Shown here one piece after another: positions 17,779-27,228 of a stretch of 64,000 nt of DNA. The notes under the pieces are model-generated. The model saw nothing but the letters and a program-made list of their open reading frames with translations. It had not been told where the DNA came from and did not search any database. The position numbers were made by a program, and so were the translations under genes. Location: assembly GCA_050289805.1 (NCBI GenBank), contig JBNKGL010000008.1, positions 62,001-126,000 on the forward strand. Reading direction: 5' to 3'. Each line of letters starts with the position of its first letter. The stretch's first letter is position 1. This stretch comes from JAUILA01 sp050289805. Lineage in GTDB: Bacteria > Bacteroidota > Bacteroidia > Cytophagales > Cyclobacteriaceae.

Positions 17779-18444
17779 CTACTCTTCGAGAATATAGAAT
17801 TCCCGATTCTTGAAAATATTAAATGTCAGGGCAAAGTAGAAAACATGGGCATCCAGATTTCTATAAGGATATACTGAATTTCCATCTATAATTTCTTCAT
17901 AATCGGGGTTAAGGAAGTTGTTCAAATAATACTTGAATTTAATATGTGTCCCCCCCACAAATTGAAATCCTACAAAAAGGCCGTGCGCAAGTGATGGAGT
18001 TCTGTTACTGAACCATGAAGTGAATTTTTCGTTCTTTTTTTCATTCACAAATGTTTTTTGTTTGAAGACAAAGGGCACTTCAAATTCGTATCCTGCATAT
18101 AATCCGACAGTCGGACTGAAATCAAATTTGAATCCAATGGGAACCCCTACGTTGTAAGTTCTGAATTTAAATCGTGTATTAGTTGATCGGTCTTCAGCTA
18201 TAAACCCGACGTTTCTGATAGCAATTCCATAGAAATATCCAAAATCACCGTAATCATGAACCCGCCAGGATTGCGCATTGAAGACAGGAGAAAAGCGAAT
18301 TATATTGTCATAACCTGAACCTACATTGGCAAAGGAGAAAATCAATTCTCCTCCGGAGAGGATATATTTTTCCGGTTTGTCCTGTGCATTCGCCATAAAG
18401 CCAAAGCCAAGTAATGCTAATAGTATTATCGAGATTTTCTTCAT
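17779..18444 (-). CDS. Outer-membrane beta-barrel protein of unknown function
   Basis: A 221-residue protein with a signal peptide (MKKISIILLALLGFGFMANA, cleaved before QDK). The rest is rich in aromatic residues and alternating strands (FGYFYGIAIRNVGF, GVPIGFKFDFSPTVGLYAGYEFEVPF, HIKFKYYLNNFL, HVFYFALTFNIF), fitting an eight-stranded OmpW/OmpX-sized barrel. I do not recognise a named family. It is divergent from the universal stress protein gene, separated by 133 bases, and shares its terminator with the DUF2807 gene. Confidence 0.75.
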   Translation of the reverse strand: MKKISIILLALLGFGFMANAQDKPEKYILSGGELIFSFANVGSGYDNIIRFSPVFNAQSWRVHDYGDFGYFYGIAIRNVGFIAEDRSTNTRFKFRTYNVGVPIGFKFDFSPTVGLYAGYEFEVPFVFKQKTFVNEKKNEKFTSWFSNRTPSLAHGLFVGFQFVGGTHIKFKYYLNNFLNPDYEEIIDGNSVYPYRNLDAHVFYFALTFNIFKNREFYILEE

Positions 18445-18577
18445 AGGAGAGGAGTTTTTGGGTTGATTCGCAAGATGTTAAAAAAAATTCAATTGATGCT
18501 GATGTTCGTCTCAGATTTGAATGATGTGGGTCATAGTAAAATGCGAAAGTCTTTTTTACATTCTATAAAAAATAACA

Positions 18578-19378
18578 ATGGCGGTGAAAAAAATTCTTTG
18601 TCCGACAGATTTCAGTGACATTTCCCTCAATGCAATAGCCTATGCGGCAAAGCTTGCCCAAATTTCCGGTGCCGACCTTATTTTATTCCATGAACATTCT
18701 CTCTGGAGCGCATCTCCGGAGGAATTGTTGGTGGGGAAATCAACATTCACACAGACGATTGCGGATGAGCTTGAAAAGCATTGTATGCAAATTTCCAAGG
18801 CCTTTCATATTTCCTGTTATTCGGATGTAATTGCATCGGGACGTTCTCTGGCCGGATTAATTGAAGAGTTTTCGGATGAGTTTGATTTGATCGTTATGGG
18901 AATTGATAAAGAATATGATTTCTTCAGCTATGTTTTTGGAAGCAGGGCTTATCAGGTATCCAGGCATACGGAAATCCCCATGATCCTGGTTCCGGATGAA
19001 TATACGTATGAGAATGTTGATCAGATCGCCTTTGCCTTTGATCCCACAGAAAAACGGGAAACTCCTGTCGGCCAGTTAACCGAATGGTCCGAGATCTGGA
19101 ATTCCAAAATCACGTTATTGGAGGCAGTTATGAATGAAGACGTTGCGCCAGTGGATAAAAAACATCATTCAGGGGTAAAAGGCGAAACCATCCAGGTTGA
19201 ACATATCAGCAGAAAAAAGATGATAGACGAGATTGATGGATACATGCATGAAAGCGAAACGAATATGCTTGCGTTGTTTTCTCGTCACCGGAGATTCTTT
19301 GAATCCCTGTTTCATAAAAGCGTCATCCAGGAGATGACCAAAAGGGCAACCTATCCGCTTTTTATATTTCACAAGTAA
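18578..19378 (+). CDS. Universal stress protein family, two-domain
   Basis: A 266-residue cytosolic protein. The first half is a canonical UspA fold: KKILCPTDFSDISLNAIAYA at the start, the acidic helix end, LIVMGIDKEYDFFSYVFGSRAYQV and TEIPMILVP. The nucleotide-loop glycines are only partly kept, so ATP binding is uncertain. The second half resembles a diverged repeat without the glycine loop and ends in KRATYPLFIFHK. Tandem Usp proteins of this size are common in Bacteroidota and relate to stress or starvation. No operon partner is apparent; the next gene starts 97 bases on. Confidence 0.85.
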   Translation: MAVKKILCPTDFSDISLNAIAYAAKLAQISGADLILFHEHSLWSASPEELLVGKSTFTQTIADELEKHCMQISKAFHISCYSDVIASGRSLAGLIEEFSDEFDLIVMGIDKEYDFFSYVFGSRAYQVSRHTEIPMILVPDEYTYENVDQIAFAFDPTEKRETPVGQLTEWSEIWNSKITLLEAVMNEDVAPVDKKHHSGVKGETIQVEHISRKKMIDEIDGYMHESETNMLALFSRHRRFFESLFHKSVIQEMTKRATYPLFIFHK

Positions 19379-19475
19379 ACCGGGAGGTTCAGGGAATTAC
19401 AAAAATTCCGGGATGTTTAAACATTATTTGATCGGTGCTGTTTAACTCTCGATAACCGTACTCTTTCGACTGTTC

Positions 19476-20591
19476 ATGACTTTGTTGCAGATTATAGGGA
19501 TATTGATATCAGTAATGGGCTTGCTGGCCATATTTCTGTTTCTGTTGTTTAATTTAAAGCAAGAGTATTCAAGAGTATTTCTTGCCCTGTTTGTTTTCTG
19601 TCTGGTAGAGATATGTCTTCTCACAATTTTGACTTCTTCAGGAGCAATATTGTATATACCACATGCATATCGCACCGCCCTTCCGTTTTGTCTCGCACTA
19701 GGTCCGTCATTGTATTATTACGTAAAGACTGCAATTAAACGCACCGAATCGATGCCCTGGGATTTTCTTTGGCATTTGATTCCATCTGTAATTCTGACGT
19801 TTATATATCTTCCTTTCTATCTGAAACCGGCGGGAGAAAAACGTGATTTATTGAATCAATTGTTATATTCGGATCAAACAATTTTTGAAACTACAGAAGC
19901 CGTGATTCCCGCATATATTGTCTATTGGACAATTATTTTGTCGGGTTTAATTTATACAATTCTGAGTTTCCGGCTTTTATTGGCAAACCGAAAGCAGGGC
20001 GGGCAAATTCAATTGCGATGGATTACAGGGGTGGTTGTTTATGTTATGTCGTCCTACATTTTTCTTTTTGTATCATTGGTCAGAAATACCCAGGCATCCT
20101 TTGATTGGTTTGCATATTTCTATGTATTCGCATCCTTTATATTGCTTGTTAACCTATATATGAGACCTGATATCCTGTATGGAATGGTGCCGGGGCGGGC
20201 CCTGGCAAAAAGTAATAATGATTCGCTTCTCACAGAAAATCAGATAGAGGAATATATTGAAAGACTGGAATATTGCATCCGGCATCAAAAGCCCTATCTT
20301 GATCAGGACCTGAAATTGAATACGCTCGCAGAAATGGTAGAAATTCCAAGAAACCAGTTGTCCTGGCTTATTAATTCTTATTACGAGAAGAACTTCAATG
20401 ATTATATTAATTCACTCAGAATTGATTACATCAAGAGGCACATGACCGCGGAACAACTTGCCAGGTTAACGATGGAAGGAATTGCCTACGAAGCTGGATT
20501 TCGATCAAGAAATACATTTATTCTTGCAGTCAAGAAGAAAACCGGCTTAACGCCTACTGCCTTTTTCAGAGCTGGAATGGTCAGCGCTTAA
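19476..20591 (+). CDS. AraC-family regulator with membrane N-terminus
   Basis: A 371-residue protein. Residues 1-235 contain about seven hydrophobic helices (for example 5-25, 37-58, 68-86, 95-115, 143-165, 183-205 and 211-230). Residues 265-368 are an AraC-type double helix-turn-helix (EMVEIPRNQLSWLINSYYEKNF, then IAYEAGFRSRNTFILAVKKKTGLTP). This is the Bacteroidota class of membrane-bound AraC regulators, expected to sense a signal in or across the inner membrane and bind DNA directly. It is followed after 80 bases by the giant FG-GAP/haloperoxidase gene, which could be a target; this is only position-based inference. Confidence 0.9.
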   Translation: MTLLQIIGILISVMGLLAIFLFLLFNLKQEYSRVFLALFVFCLVEICLLTILTSSGAILYIPHAYRTALPFCLALGPSLYYYVKTAIKRTESMPWDFLWHLIPSVILTFIYLPFYLKPAGEKRDLLNQLLYSDQTIFETTEAVIPAYIVYWTIILSGLIYTILSFRLLLANRKQGGQIQLRWITGVVVYVMSSYIFLFVSLVRNTQASFDWFAYFYVFASFILLVNLYMRPDILYGMVPGRALAKSNNDSLLTENQIEEYIERLEYCIRHQKPYLDQDLKLNTLAEMVEIPRNQLSWLINSYYEKNFNDYINSLRIDYIKRHMTAEQLARLTMEGIAYEAGFRSRNTFILAVKKKTGLTPTAFFRAGMVSA

Positions 20592-20671
20592 TTCTGCTAA
20601 CGCCAACTTTTTTTATCCCATTTTCAGTAATTTGAAGGAAATGAGAACATCCTTTTAATTATTTTTACCGG

Positions 20672-23600
20672 ATGTGGTTGCGAACATTGCTGGCAGGGAT
20701 TCTCCTTTATTCGTATTGTACGACTCTATCGGCCCAGGTTTCATTTACGGAAATGATGAATGGGTCAGAAGCTTTTCAGATTACCGGCGCCAGGGGAGTG
20801 GCTGTAGCAGATTTTGATAATGATGGTGATGAGGATTTTTTTATTACCGGTCGTCCGTCACGATTGTTTCGCAATGACGGGCAATTCATATTTACTGACA
20901 TATCAGGGCCTTCAGGAATGGATGGCACGGAGTCTACCGTCGCTGTTTGGGCAGATCTCGACAATGACGGCTGGCTGGACCTGGTATCGAGCAGTTGGAC
21001 TTCTGCACATATCTATCTCAATAATGGAGACGGGACATTTCGCGAAGGGTTTTCTCCAGGCATTTCGCGTCGGCAGGCCCTCCTGGCAGGTGATTTAAAT
21101 GGGGACGGTTGGGTTGATATCTTTTCGGCAAACTTCCGGGATGCTCATCAGCTTTTACTCAATGCAGGGCAGGGTTTACTCATTGATGAAGCGAAGCGCA
21201 GAGGTGTTGCAAGTGAACGAACCGGTATGGGAGGATTGCTGGTAGACCATGATCTTGATGGTGACCTTGATATTTATCTTGTCTATGACAACTATGAACC
21301 CAGCGAATTTTTTGAGAATGACGGCGAGGGAAATTTCAATGAGGTAGCTGGAGAATTTAGTCTGAATAGTAAGAGCCAGGGGATGGGAATTGATGAAGCC
21401 GATATGAATGGAGATGGCTTTCCTGACTACTACATTACCAACCTGTTTGACAACTTTCTGTTTCAGAGCAATTCAAACGGAACCTATGACGAAAATGTCA
21501 TGGAAACCGGCGCAAATGATTACGGTATGAGCTGGGGAGTACGGCTGTTTGATGTGGATAATGATTCAGATATTGATATTTATGTACACAATGCCTATGG
21601 CTTTTCTTCCTATATAAGCCGGCTTTTTATACATCAGCCGGATGGCACTTTTAAAGACATAGCTGAAGGAACACCGCTTGAAAATAAATTGACCGGATAT
21701 GGCATGGCCTCAGCAGATCTTGACAATGATGGCCTTCAGGATATTATTCTTGTAAATGGTGAAACTGAAAATGCGGTGAGGATTTTCAGAAATGAAACCT
21801 TCCAGCCGGGAAATTGGATTCAACTGGATTTAGCCGGTGTTTCTGTAAATTCTTTTGGATTAGGTGCCAGGGTTTCAGTGTACTTTAATGGTGAACAACA
21901 GGTGAGCCAGGTAAGGGCAGGAACGGGCTGGGCAAGCCAGAATGGTTACCGCCAATATTTCGGGCTGGGTTCTGCTGAACAGGTAGACTCAGTCGTTATT
22001 CACTGGCCTGATGGATCACAAACCCGCCAATATCCGCCACAGATCAATCAGCGGTATATCGCGTCACAGTCTGGTGAGCTTTTACCCTATAATCCCGATG
22101 TATTCAACAACCTCATTACTTCTTCGTCCTTGGGATCTTTACCAGCAGGTATTTTACCGCCATTGCCAGACTCAGAAAAAAGTATTGCACGGCAATGGAA
22201 TGAAGCATTATTATTTGCAATACGGAATGATCTTGCCAGGCCTACCGTTCATGCCCGTAATTTGTTTCATCTTTCAATAGCCATGTATGATGCCTGGGCT
22301 GCGTATGGTGGCAATACATATCTGTTAGGCAAAAACTTAGGCTCTTACCACAGTGAATATGAGGGTATTGACATGCCCATGGAAACGGAGGCTGCAAGGA
22401 ATAAAGCAATTAGCTATGCAGCGTATCGGCTGCTGGATTACAGGTTTGAAAAATCACCTGGCAGTGGTGTATCCCGCGCCTACTTCAGGGCATTGATGGA
22501 CAGACTTGGGTATGATATTAACTTTACAAGCTCGGGATATCTTACAGGTGATCCCGCCGCGCTGGGTAATTATATTGCGCGTGAGGTAATTAATTTTGGT
22601 AAATCCGATGGTTCGAATGAAGCGGGAAATTATTCCAATACATTTTATGAACCGGTAAATCAGCCATTGAACCCTTTTAATCCCGGAAATCCGGATATTG
22701 TTAATCCAAACAGGTGGCAGCCATTGCAGTTACAGAATTTTATTGACCAAAGCGGCAATGCCGATGGTACAACACCACCATTTCTGGGCCCGGAATGGGG
22801 CAATGTAGTGCCCTTTGCGCTGGATACAACCAAGGCTCTGATCAGGAACAGGGATGGCCATGATTACCGAATCTTCCACGATCCCGGGGTTCCGGCGAAA
22901 ATAGGGAACGAACCAGGTCTCTTAGATCCCTATAAATGGACTCATACGATGGTGAGCGTTTGGGGCTCCCATTTAGATCCTACCGATGGAGTCATGATCG
23001 ATATATCACCTGCGTCTTTCGGAAACAACCGTGCATATCCGGGAGACCCTGATGAATACAAGGATTTTTACGACTATTTCAACGGTGGTGATACGGGAAC
23101 CGGTTATGACCTGAATCCGGTTACCGGGGTACCATACGAACCACAGGTTGTTCCACGCGGTGATTTCAGCCGGGTGCTGGCCGAATTTTGGGCTGATGGT
23201 CCAGACTCGGAGACACCTCCCGGTCATTGGTTCACCCTGCTGAATGACGTTTCCGACCATCCTGAATTCGAGCGACGATGGCAAGGGATTGGCGAGTTTC
23301 TTGAGCCTCTTGAATATGATGTAAAGGCCTATCTCGCAATGGGTGGAGCCATGCACGACGCGGCGGTAACGTCATGGTCTATCAAGGGATATTATGATTA
23401 TGTTCGCCCTATTTCCGCTATCCGGTATATGGCGTCAAAAGGTCAGTCATCTGATCAGACACTTCCTTCCTATGATCCTCATGGGTTACCGTTGCTCGAC
23501 GGGTTTGTGGAGTTGGTTTTCCCAGGGGATCCTCTTGAAGGTGTGACCGGGGAGAATATTCATAAAATTAAACTTTACACGTGGCGCGGCCATGATTATA

Positions 23601-24274
23601 TTGACAATCCCGAGACGGATGATGCCGGTGTAGGCTGGATCCTGGCGGAAAACTGGTTCTCATACCAGCGACCAACATTCGTAACGCCTCCTTTTGCCGG
23701 GTATATTTCCGGACATTCAACGTTTTCGAGTGCAGGGGCAGAGGTATTAACCCTTATCACCGGTAGCGAGTATTTTCCGGGTGGACTGGGTGAATATGTA
23801 GCCAGGAAGAATGAATTCCTGGTTTTTGAGGAGGGTCCCAGTACAGATATCATTTTACAATGGGCGCGATACCGGGATGCATCTGATCAAAGCAGTATGT
23901 CCAGGATTTGGGGCGGAATACATCCACCAGAAGATGATATACCGGGACGGCGAATCGGGATTGAAATTGGCAGGGATGCCGTTCAACTCGCTGGCGATAT
24001 ATTCAATAATCAGCTGGTTACATCGCTTGAAATGCCAGTGTCCGTCTCGTCGGTTTATCCGAATCCATTGTCCAGGAATGGTGTATTGAATGTCCTCACC
24101 AGGGGCAGTTCGATTTTCACACTCATGGATCTTTCTGGAAGGATTATTTCTGAACAGATTTTGGGCGATGGTTCCCGGCATGAAATTTCATTTTCTGACA
24201 TTAATCCCGGACTTTACCTTATTTCTATCAAAGGCAGCAGTGGTTCTGAAATCTTCCGCCTGGTCATCAAATGA
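20672..24274 (+). CDS. FG-GAP/ASPIC-fused vanadium-dependent haloperoxidase, T9SS-secreted
   Basis: A 1200-residue secreted protein. A signal peptide (cleaved after LSAQ, about residue 22) is followed by FG-GAP/VCBS repeats with Ca-loop sequences such as DFDNDGDED and DLNGDGWVD (about 35-375), an ASPIC/UnbV domain (about 385-470), a PAP2-fold vanadium haloperoxidase-like region (about 500-1110) and a T9SS type A sorting domain (about 1125-1200; VYPNPLS, ending in FRLVIK). All three phosphate/vanadate-site motifs are present: Lys-x6-Arg-Pro in KGYYDYVRP, ISGHS, and SRIWGGIHPPED. It probably sits on the surface or is released and oxidises halide, or acts as an acid phosphatase. The haloperoxidase half is repeated at 32269-34482. 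Confidence 0.9.
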   Translation: MWLRTLLAGILLYSYCTTLSAQVSFTEMMNGSEAFQITGARGVAVADFDNDGDEDFFITGRPSRLFRNDGQFIFTDISGPSGMDGTESTVAVWADLDNDGWLDLVSSSWTSAHIYLNNGDGTFREGFSPGISRRQALLAGDLNGDGWVDIFSANFRDAHQLLLNAGQGLLIDEAKRRGVASERTGMGGLLVDHDLDGDLDIYLVYDNYEPSEFFENDGEGNFNEVAGEFSLNSKSQGMGIDEADMNGDGFPDYYITNLFDNFLFQSNSNGTYDENVMETGANDYGMSWGVRLFDVDNDSDIDIYVHNAYGFSSYISRLFIHQPDGTFKDIAEGTPLENKLTGYGMASADLDNDGLQDIILVNGETENAVRIFRNETFQPGNWIQLDLAGVSVNSFGLGARVSVYFNGEQQVSQVRAGTGWASQNGYRQYFGLGSAEQVDSVVIHWPDGSQTRQYPPQINQRYIASQSGELLPYNPDVFNNLITSSSLGSLPAGILPPLPDSEKSIARQWNEALLFAIRNDLARPTVHARNLFHLSIAMYDAWAAYGGNTYLLGKNLGSYHSEYEGIDMPMETEAARNKAISYAAYRLLDYRFEKSPGSGVSRAYFRALMDRLGYDINFTSSGYLTGDPAALGNYIAREVINFGKSDGSNEAGNYSNTFYEPVNQPLNPFNPGNPDIVNPNRWQPLQLQNFIDQSGNADGTTPPFLGPEWGNVVPFALDTTKALIRNRDGHDYRIFHDPGVPAKIGNEPGLLDPYKWTHTMVSVWGSHLDPTDGVMIDISPASFGNNRAYPGDPDEYKDFYDYFNGGDTGTGYDLNPVTGVPYEPQVVPRGDFSRVLAEFWADGPDSETPPGHWFTLLNDVSDHPEFERRWQGIGEFLEPLEYDVKAYLAMGGAMHDAAVTSWSIKGYYDYVRPISAIRYMASKGQSSDQTLPSYDPHGLPLLDGFVELVFPGDPLEGVTGENIHKIKLYTWRGHDYIDNPETDDAGVGWILAENWFSYQRPTFVTPPFAGYISGHSTFSSAGAEVLTLITGSEYFPGGLGEYVARKNEFLVFEEGPSTDIILQWARYRDASDQSSMSRIWGGIHPPEDDIPGRRIGIEIGRDAVQLAGDIFNNQLVTSLEMPVSVSSVYPNPLSRNGVLNVLTRGSSIFTLMDLSGRIISEQILGDGSRHEISFSDINPGLYLISIKGSSGSEIFRLVIK

Positions 24275-24417
24275 TGGTTTTATTTTGATTCTCTTCAGCA
24301 GACCCGGTTGCTATCGTTGCCCAGTGGCAAATAGGAGGGGTTTATATTGCTTTTATGCCTAAACTTCGTGAACTTTAATAGTACTCATTTTTCTTTTTTG
24401 CATAAAATACTTCCATT

Positions 24418-24873
24418 ATGGCAAATTACACCTTAAACGTAAATGGCAAGAGCCAGACTGTTGAGGCAGATCCCACAACACCCATACTTTGGGTTCTTCG
24501 GGATAACCTCCGGCTGGTTGGAACCAAGTTTGGTTGTGGCATCGCTCAATGCGGCGCCTGTACTGTTCATCTTGACGGAGCGGCTGTACGTTCTTGTTCA
24601 CTTCCCATTTCTGCGGTTGGCGATAAAAAAATCACCACAATTGAAGGGCTTTCAGAAGACGGAAGTCATCCCTTACAGCAGGCCTGGCTGGAACATGATG
24701 TTCCACAATGCGGATACTGTCAGGTTGGTCAGATAATGAATGCTGCTGCACTTCTTCAGCGGAACCCGTCTCCAAGTGATGCGGAAATTGAGGCCTCTAT
24801 GGCCGGAAATATTTGTCGGTGCGGTACCTATACCCGAATTAAGGCAGCTATCAAAACAGCTTCCAATACCTGA
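24418..24873 (+). CDS. (2Fe-2S)-binding subunit of molybdenum hydroxylase (IorA-like)
   Basis: A 151-residue iron-sulfur subunit resembling isoquinoline 1-oxidoreductase alpha and other xanthine-oxidase-family small subunits. The plant-ferredoxin-type cluster ligands are Cys40, Cys45, Cys48 and Cys60. The second, helical cluster uses Cys98, Cys101, Cys133 and Cys135 (CGYCQVGQ and NICRCGTY). It passes electrons from the molybdenum site to an outside acceptor. No FAD subunit is nearby, consistent with the two-subunit IorAB type. The large subunit follows after 32 bases. Confidence 0.93.
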   Translation: MANYTLNVNGKSQTVEADPTTPILWVLRDNLRLVGTKFGCGIAQCGACTVHLDGAAVRSCSLPISAVGDKKITTIEGLSEDGSHPLQQAWLEHDVPQCGYCQVGQIMNAAALLQRNPSPSDAEIEASMAGNICRCGTYTRIKAAIKTASNT

Positions 24874-24905
24874 TTTTTCATACTTCTCAAACAACTAACC
24901 TGATC

Positions 24906-27095
24906 ATGATCAAAGAAAAAAATAAACTGAACAGAAGAACCTTTCTGAAGGCATCAGCGATGGCAGGAGGAGGTATGATGATCACCTTTAACTGGTTAAC
25001 AGCCTGTAAACCAACTCCGGAACAGGTAGCCTCGTTACCCAAAGACTGGTTTGATATTAACGCCTATCTGAAGATTGCAGATAATGGAATGGTGACCATC
25101 TTTTCGCCGAACCCGGAAATCGGACAAAATGTAAAGACATCCATGCCAATGATTATTGCCGAAGAGCTTGATGTTGACTGGAATGACGTTACCGTAGAAC
25201 AGGCGGGGCTTGATGTCTCTAAATTCACACGCCAGCTGGCAGGTGGTAGTCAGTCGATTCGTCTGGGCTGGGAAAGCTTGCGAATGGCAGGTGCAACTGC
25301 ACGCAGTATGCTAATCCAGGCCGCAGCACAGGAGTGGCAGGTTCCCGCATCCGAAATAACGACTTCAATGGGCAAACTCAAGCATGGTGATAAGGAATTA
25401 TCCTATGGTGAAGTGGCCTCTATTGCAGGTACGCTTGCTGTGCCCGAAGAAGTGACCCTGAAAGACCCGAAAGATTTTAAAATTATTGGTACATCCAGGA
25501 AAAACGTAGATGCACCTAAAATTGTAACCGGGCAACCATTGTATGGAATTGATACCTACAAGGATGGAATGCTTATGGCAATGATCATTCATCCGCCGGC
25601 TTTCGGCATGAAGGTGAAATCCGTAAATGCCGACAAAGCGAAGGCGATGCCGGGAATAAAGGATGTGTTTACCATCAATGTAAGACCCGAAGGTGCAGAA
25701 ATGCAATGGTCTGATGTAAATGCTTTTCCGGAGCTTGTGGTCGTTGCGGGTGAAGGCACCTGGAATGTTCTGCAGGCAAAAAGGGCTGTGGAAGTGGAAT
25801 GGGAAAGAACATCTCCTGCTGAAAGCACCTCGGATCACGAGGAAGGCCTCACCAAGCTTATTTCCGCTCCTGCCAGGGAAGCGGAGCGGGTTGATGGGGA
25901 TCCGGATGGAGCCTTCAAACGTGCCGCCAAAGTAATCGAGCGAACCTACAGTGCTCCTTTCCTTGCTCATAATACAATGGAGCCTATGAACTTCTTTGCG
26001 GATGTGAGAAACGGTAAAGCCGAATTACTCGGTCCAATCCAGACACCTGAATATCTCAGCAAGACAGTTTCTGCCGTTCTCGATATTCCAGAGGACAATA
26101 TCTCCATAATGATGACCCGTCAGGGGGGAGGTTTTGGCCGACGTTTGTATGGTAATTTCGGATTGGAAGCAGCCGTTATTTCGCAGAAACTACAAGCACC
26201 AGTAAAGCTTCTTTACACCCGTGAAGATGATATGACACAGGGTACTTACCGACCCAGCTATAAGATTCTCTATCGTGCAGCACTGGATGAAAATAATAAT
26301 CTTATTGGATTCCATTCCCGCGGTGCCGGGGTTCAGGGAGGTCCGCTGTTCGCGAACCGTTATCCGGCCGGTGCAGTGGAAAACTACATTTGTGAAAACC
26401 TGAACCTGGAATCTAATATTTCGACCGGCGCATGGCGTGCACCAAGGTCAAATTTTGTTGCAGGTGCGGAACAGGCATTTCTTGATGAAGTAGCAGAAGC
26501 TGCTGGAAAAGATCCTATTGAATTCCGGCTTGAACTATTTGATCGTGCCATAAAGGATCCAATAGGTGAAAATAATGATTATGAAGCGGAAAGATACGCT
26601 GGGGTCCTGAAACTCGTAAAGGAAAAATCCGGATGGGGTAAAGACACTCCCGGTGTTTATCGCGGAGTGGCTGCCTATTTCTGCCATAATTCCTATGTGG
26701 CCCAGGTCGTGGATATTATTCTCGATAACGGTCAGCCGCGTGTCAAGAAAGTGTGGTGCGCAGTTGATTGTGGCATTGTAGTAAATCCGGATGCAGCACG
26801 TAACCAGGTTGAAGGGGGAATCATTGACGGAATTGGTCATGCCATGTACAGTGCAATGACATTCCAGGATGGTGAACCCAGATCGAATAACTTTAATAGT
26901 TACAGGCTTATTCGACATAATGAGGCTCCATTGGAAGTTGAGACTTTCTTTGTAGATAATGGAATCGATCCTACAGGATTGGGTGAGCCTTCATTACCAC
27001 CGGTAATGGGAGCACTGGCCAATGCAATGGCAAAACTTACGGGCGAACGTCTGTACGATCAGCCATATGTAAGCCATACCATGAAAATGGGATGA
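24906..27095 (+). CDS. Molybdopterin-binding subunit of molybdenum hydroxylase (IorB-like), Tat-exported
   Basis: A 729-residue large subunit. The N-terminus has a twin-arginine signal (NRRTFLKASAMAGG) ending near a possible lipid Cys (LTACKP). The body has the aldehyde oxidase/xanthine dehydrogenase layout in the IorB single-chain form: VTGQPLYGIDTY and the VLQAKRAVEVEWE segment, the molybdopterin-contact GGGFGRRLYG, GAWRAPRSNF and the catalytic-Glu region near the C-terminus GLGEPSLPPVMGA. It should hydroxylate an N-heterocycle or aldehyde in the periplasm. Molybdopterin cytosine-dinucleotide cofactor genes are not in this window. A strong terminator follows. Confidence 0.92.
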   Translation: MIKEKNKLNRRTFLKASAMAGGGMMITFNWLTACKPTPEQVASLPKDWFDINAYLKIADNGMVTIFSPNPEIGQNVKTSMPMIIAEELDVDWNDVTVEQAGLDVSKFTRQLAGGSQSIRLGWESLRMAGATARSMLIQAAAQEWQVPASEITTSMGKLKHGDKELSYGEVASIAGTLAVPEEVTLKDPKDFKIIGTSRKNVDAPKIVTGQPLYGIDTYKDGMLMAMIIHPPAFGMKVKSVNADKAKAMPGIKDVFTINVRPEGAEMQWSDVNAFPELVVVAGEGTWNVLQAKRAVEVEWERTSPAESTSDHEEGLTKLISAPAREAERVDGDPDGAFKRAAKVIERTYSAPFLAHNTMEPMNFFADVRNGKAELLGPIQTPEYLSKTVSAVLDIPEDNISIMMTRQGGGFGRRLYGNFGLEAAVISQKLQAPVKLLYTREDDMTQGTYRPSYKILYRAALDENNNLIGFHSRGAGVQGGPLFANRYPAGAVENYICENLNLESNISTGAWRAPRSNFVAGAEQAFLDEVAEAAGKDPIEFRLELFDRAIKDPIGENNDYEAERYAGVLKLVKEKSGWGKDTPGVYRGVAAYFCHNSYVAQVVDIILDNGQPRVKKVWCAVDCGIVVNPDAARNQVEGGIIDGIGHAMYSAMTFQDGEPRSNNFNSYRLIRHNEAPLEVETFFVDNGIDPTGLGEPSLPPVMGALANAMAKLTGERLYDQPYVSHTMKMG

Positions 27096-27114
27096 CAAAC
27101 TTAAAATCCAAATT

Positions 27115-27147
27115 AAAAAAGAGAGCTGAAAATCAGCTCTCTTTTTT
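27115..27147 (+). terminator. Rho-independent terminator after IorB-like gene
   Basis: The perfect stem GAGAGCTGA / TCAGCTCTC (27121-27129 and 27133-27141) is extended by an A run before and a T run after it, with a 3-base loop. Confidence 0.88.
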
Positions 27148-27149
27148 GT

Positions 27150-27171
27150 TTAACAACTTTTAACATTAAAA
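27150..27171 (+). promoter_or_regulatory. Possible OmpR-family box: TTAACA repeats
   Basis: Two exact TTAACA hexamers start at 27150 and 27160 (10-base period), with a looser TTAAAA at 27166. They lie between the terminator and the permease gene. The same kind of TTAAYR repeat occurs before the histidine kinase at 36590. AT-rich sequence makes chance a real possibility. Confidence 0.35.
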
Positions 27172-27228
27172 ATTTATCGCAGAGGTTCAGTTTTTGTATT
27201 ATTGATTGGTCAAAAATTCAAAAACATC

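Noticed and set aside
25398..25970. 190-codon minus-strand frame
   Set aside because: Antisense to the well-supported molybdopterin subunit gene.
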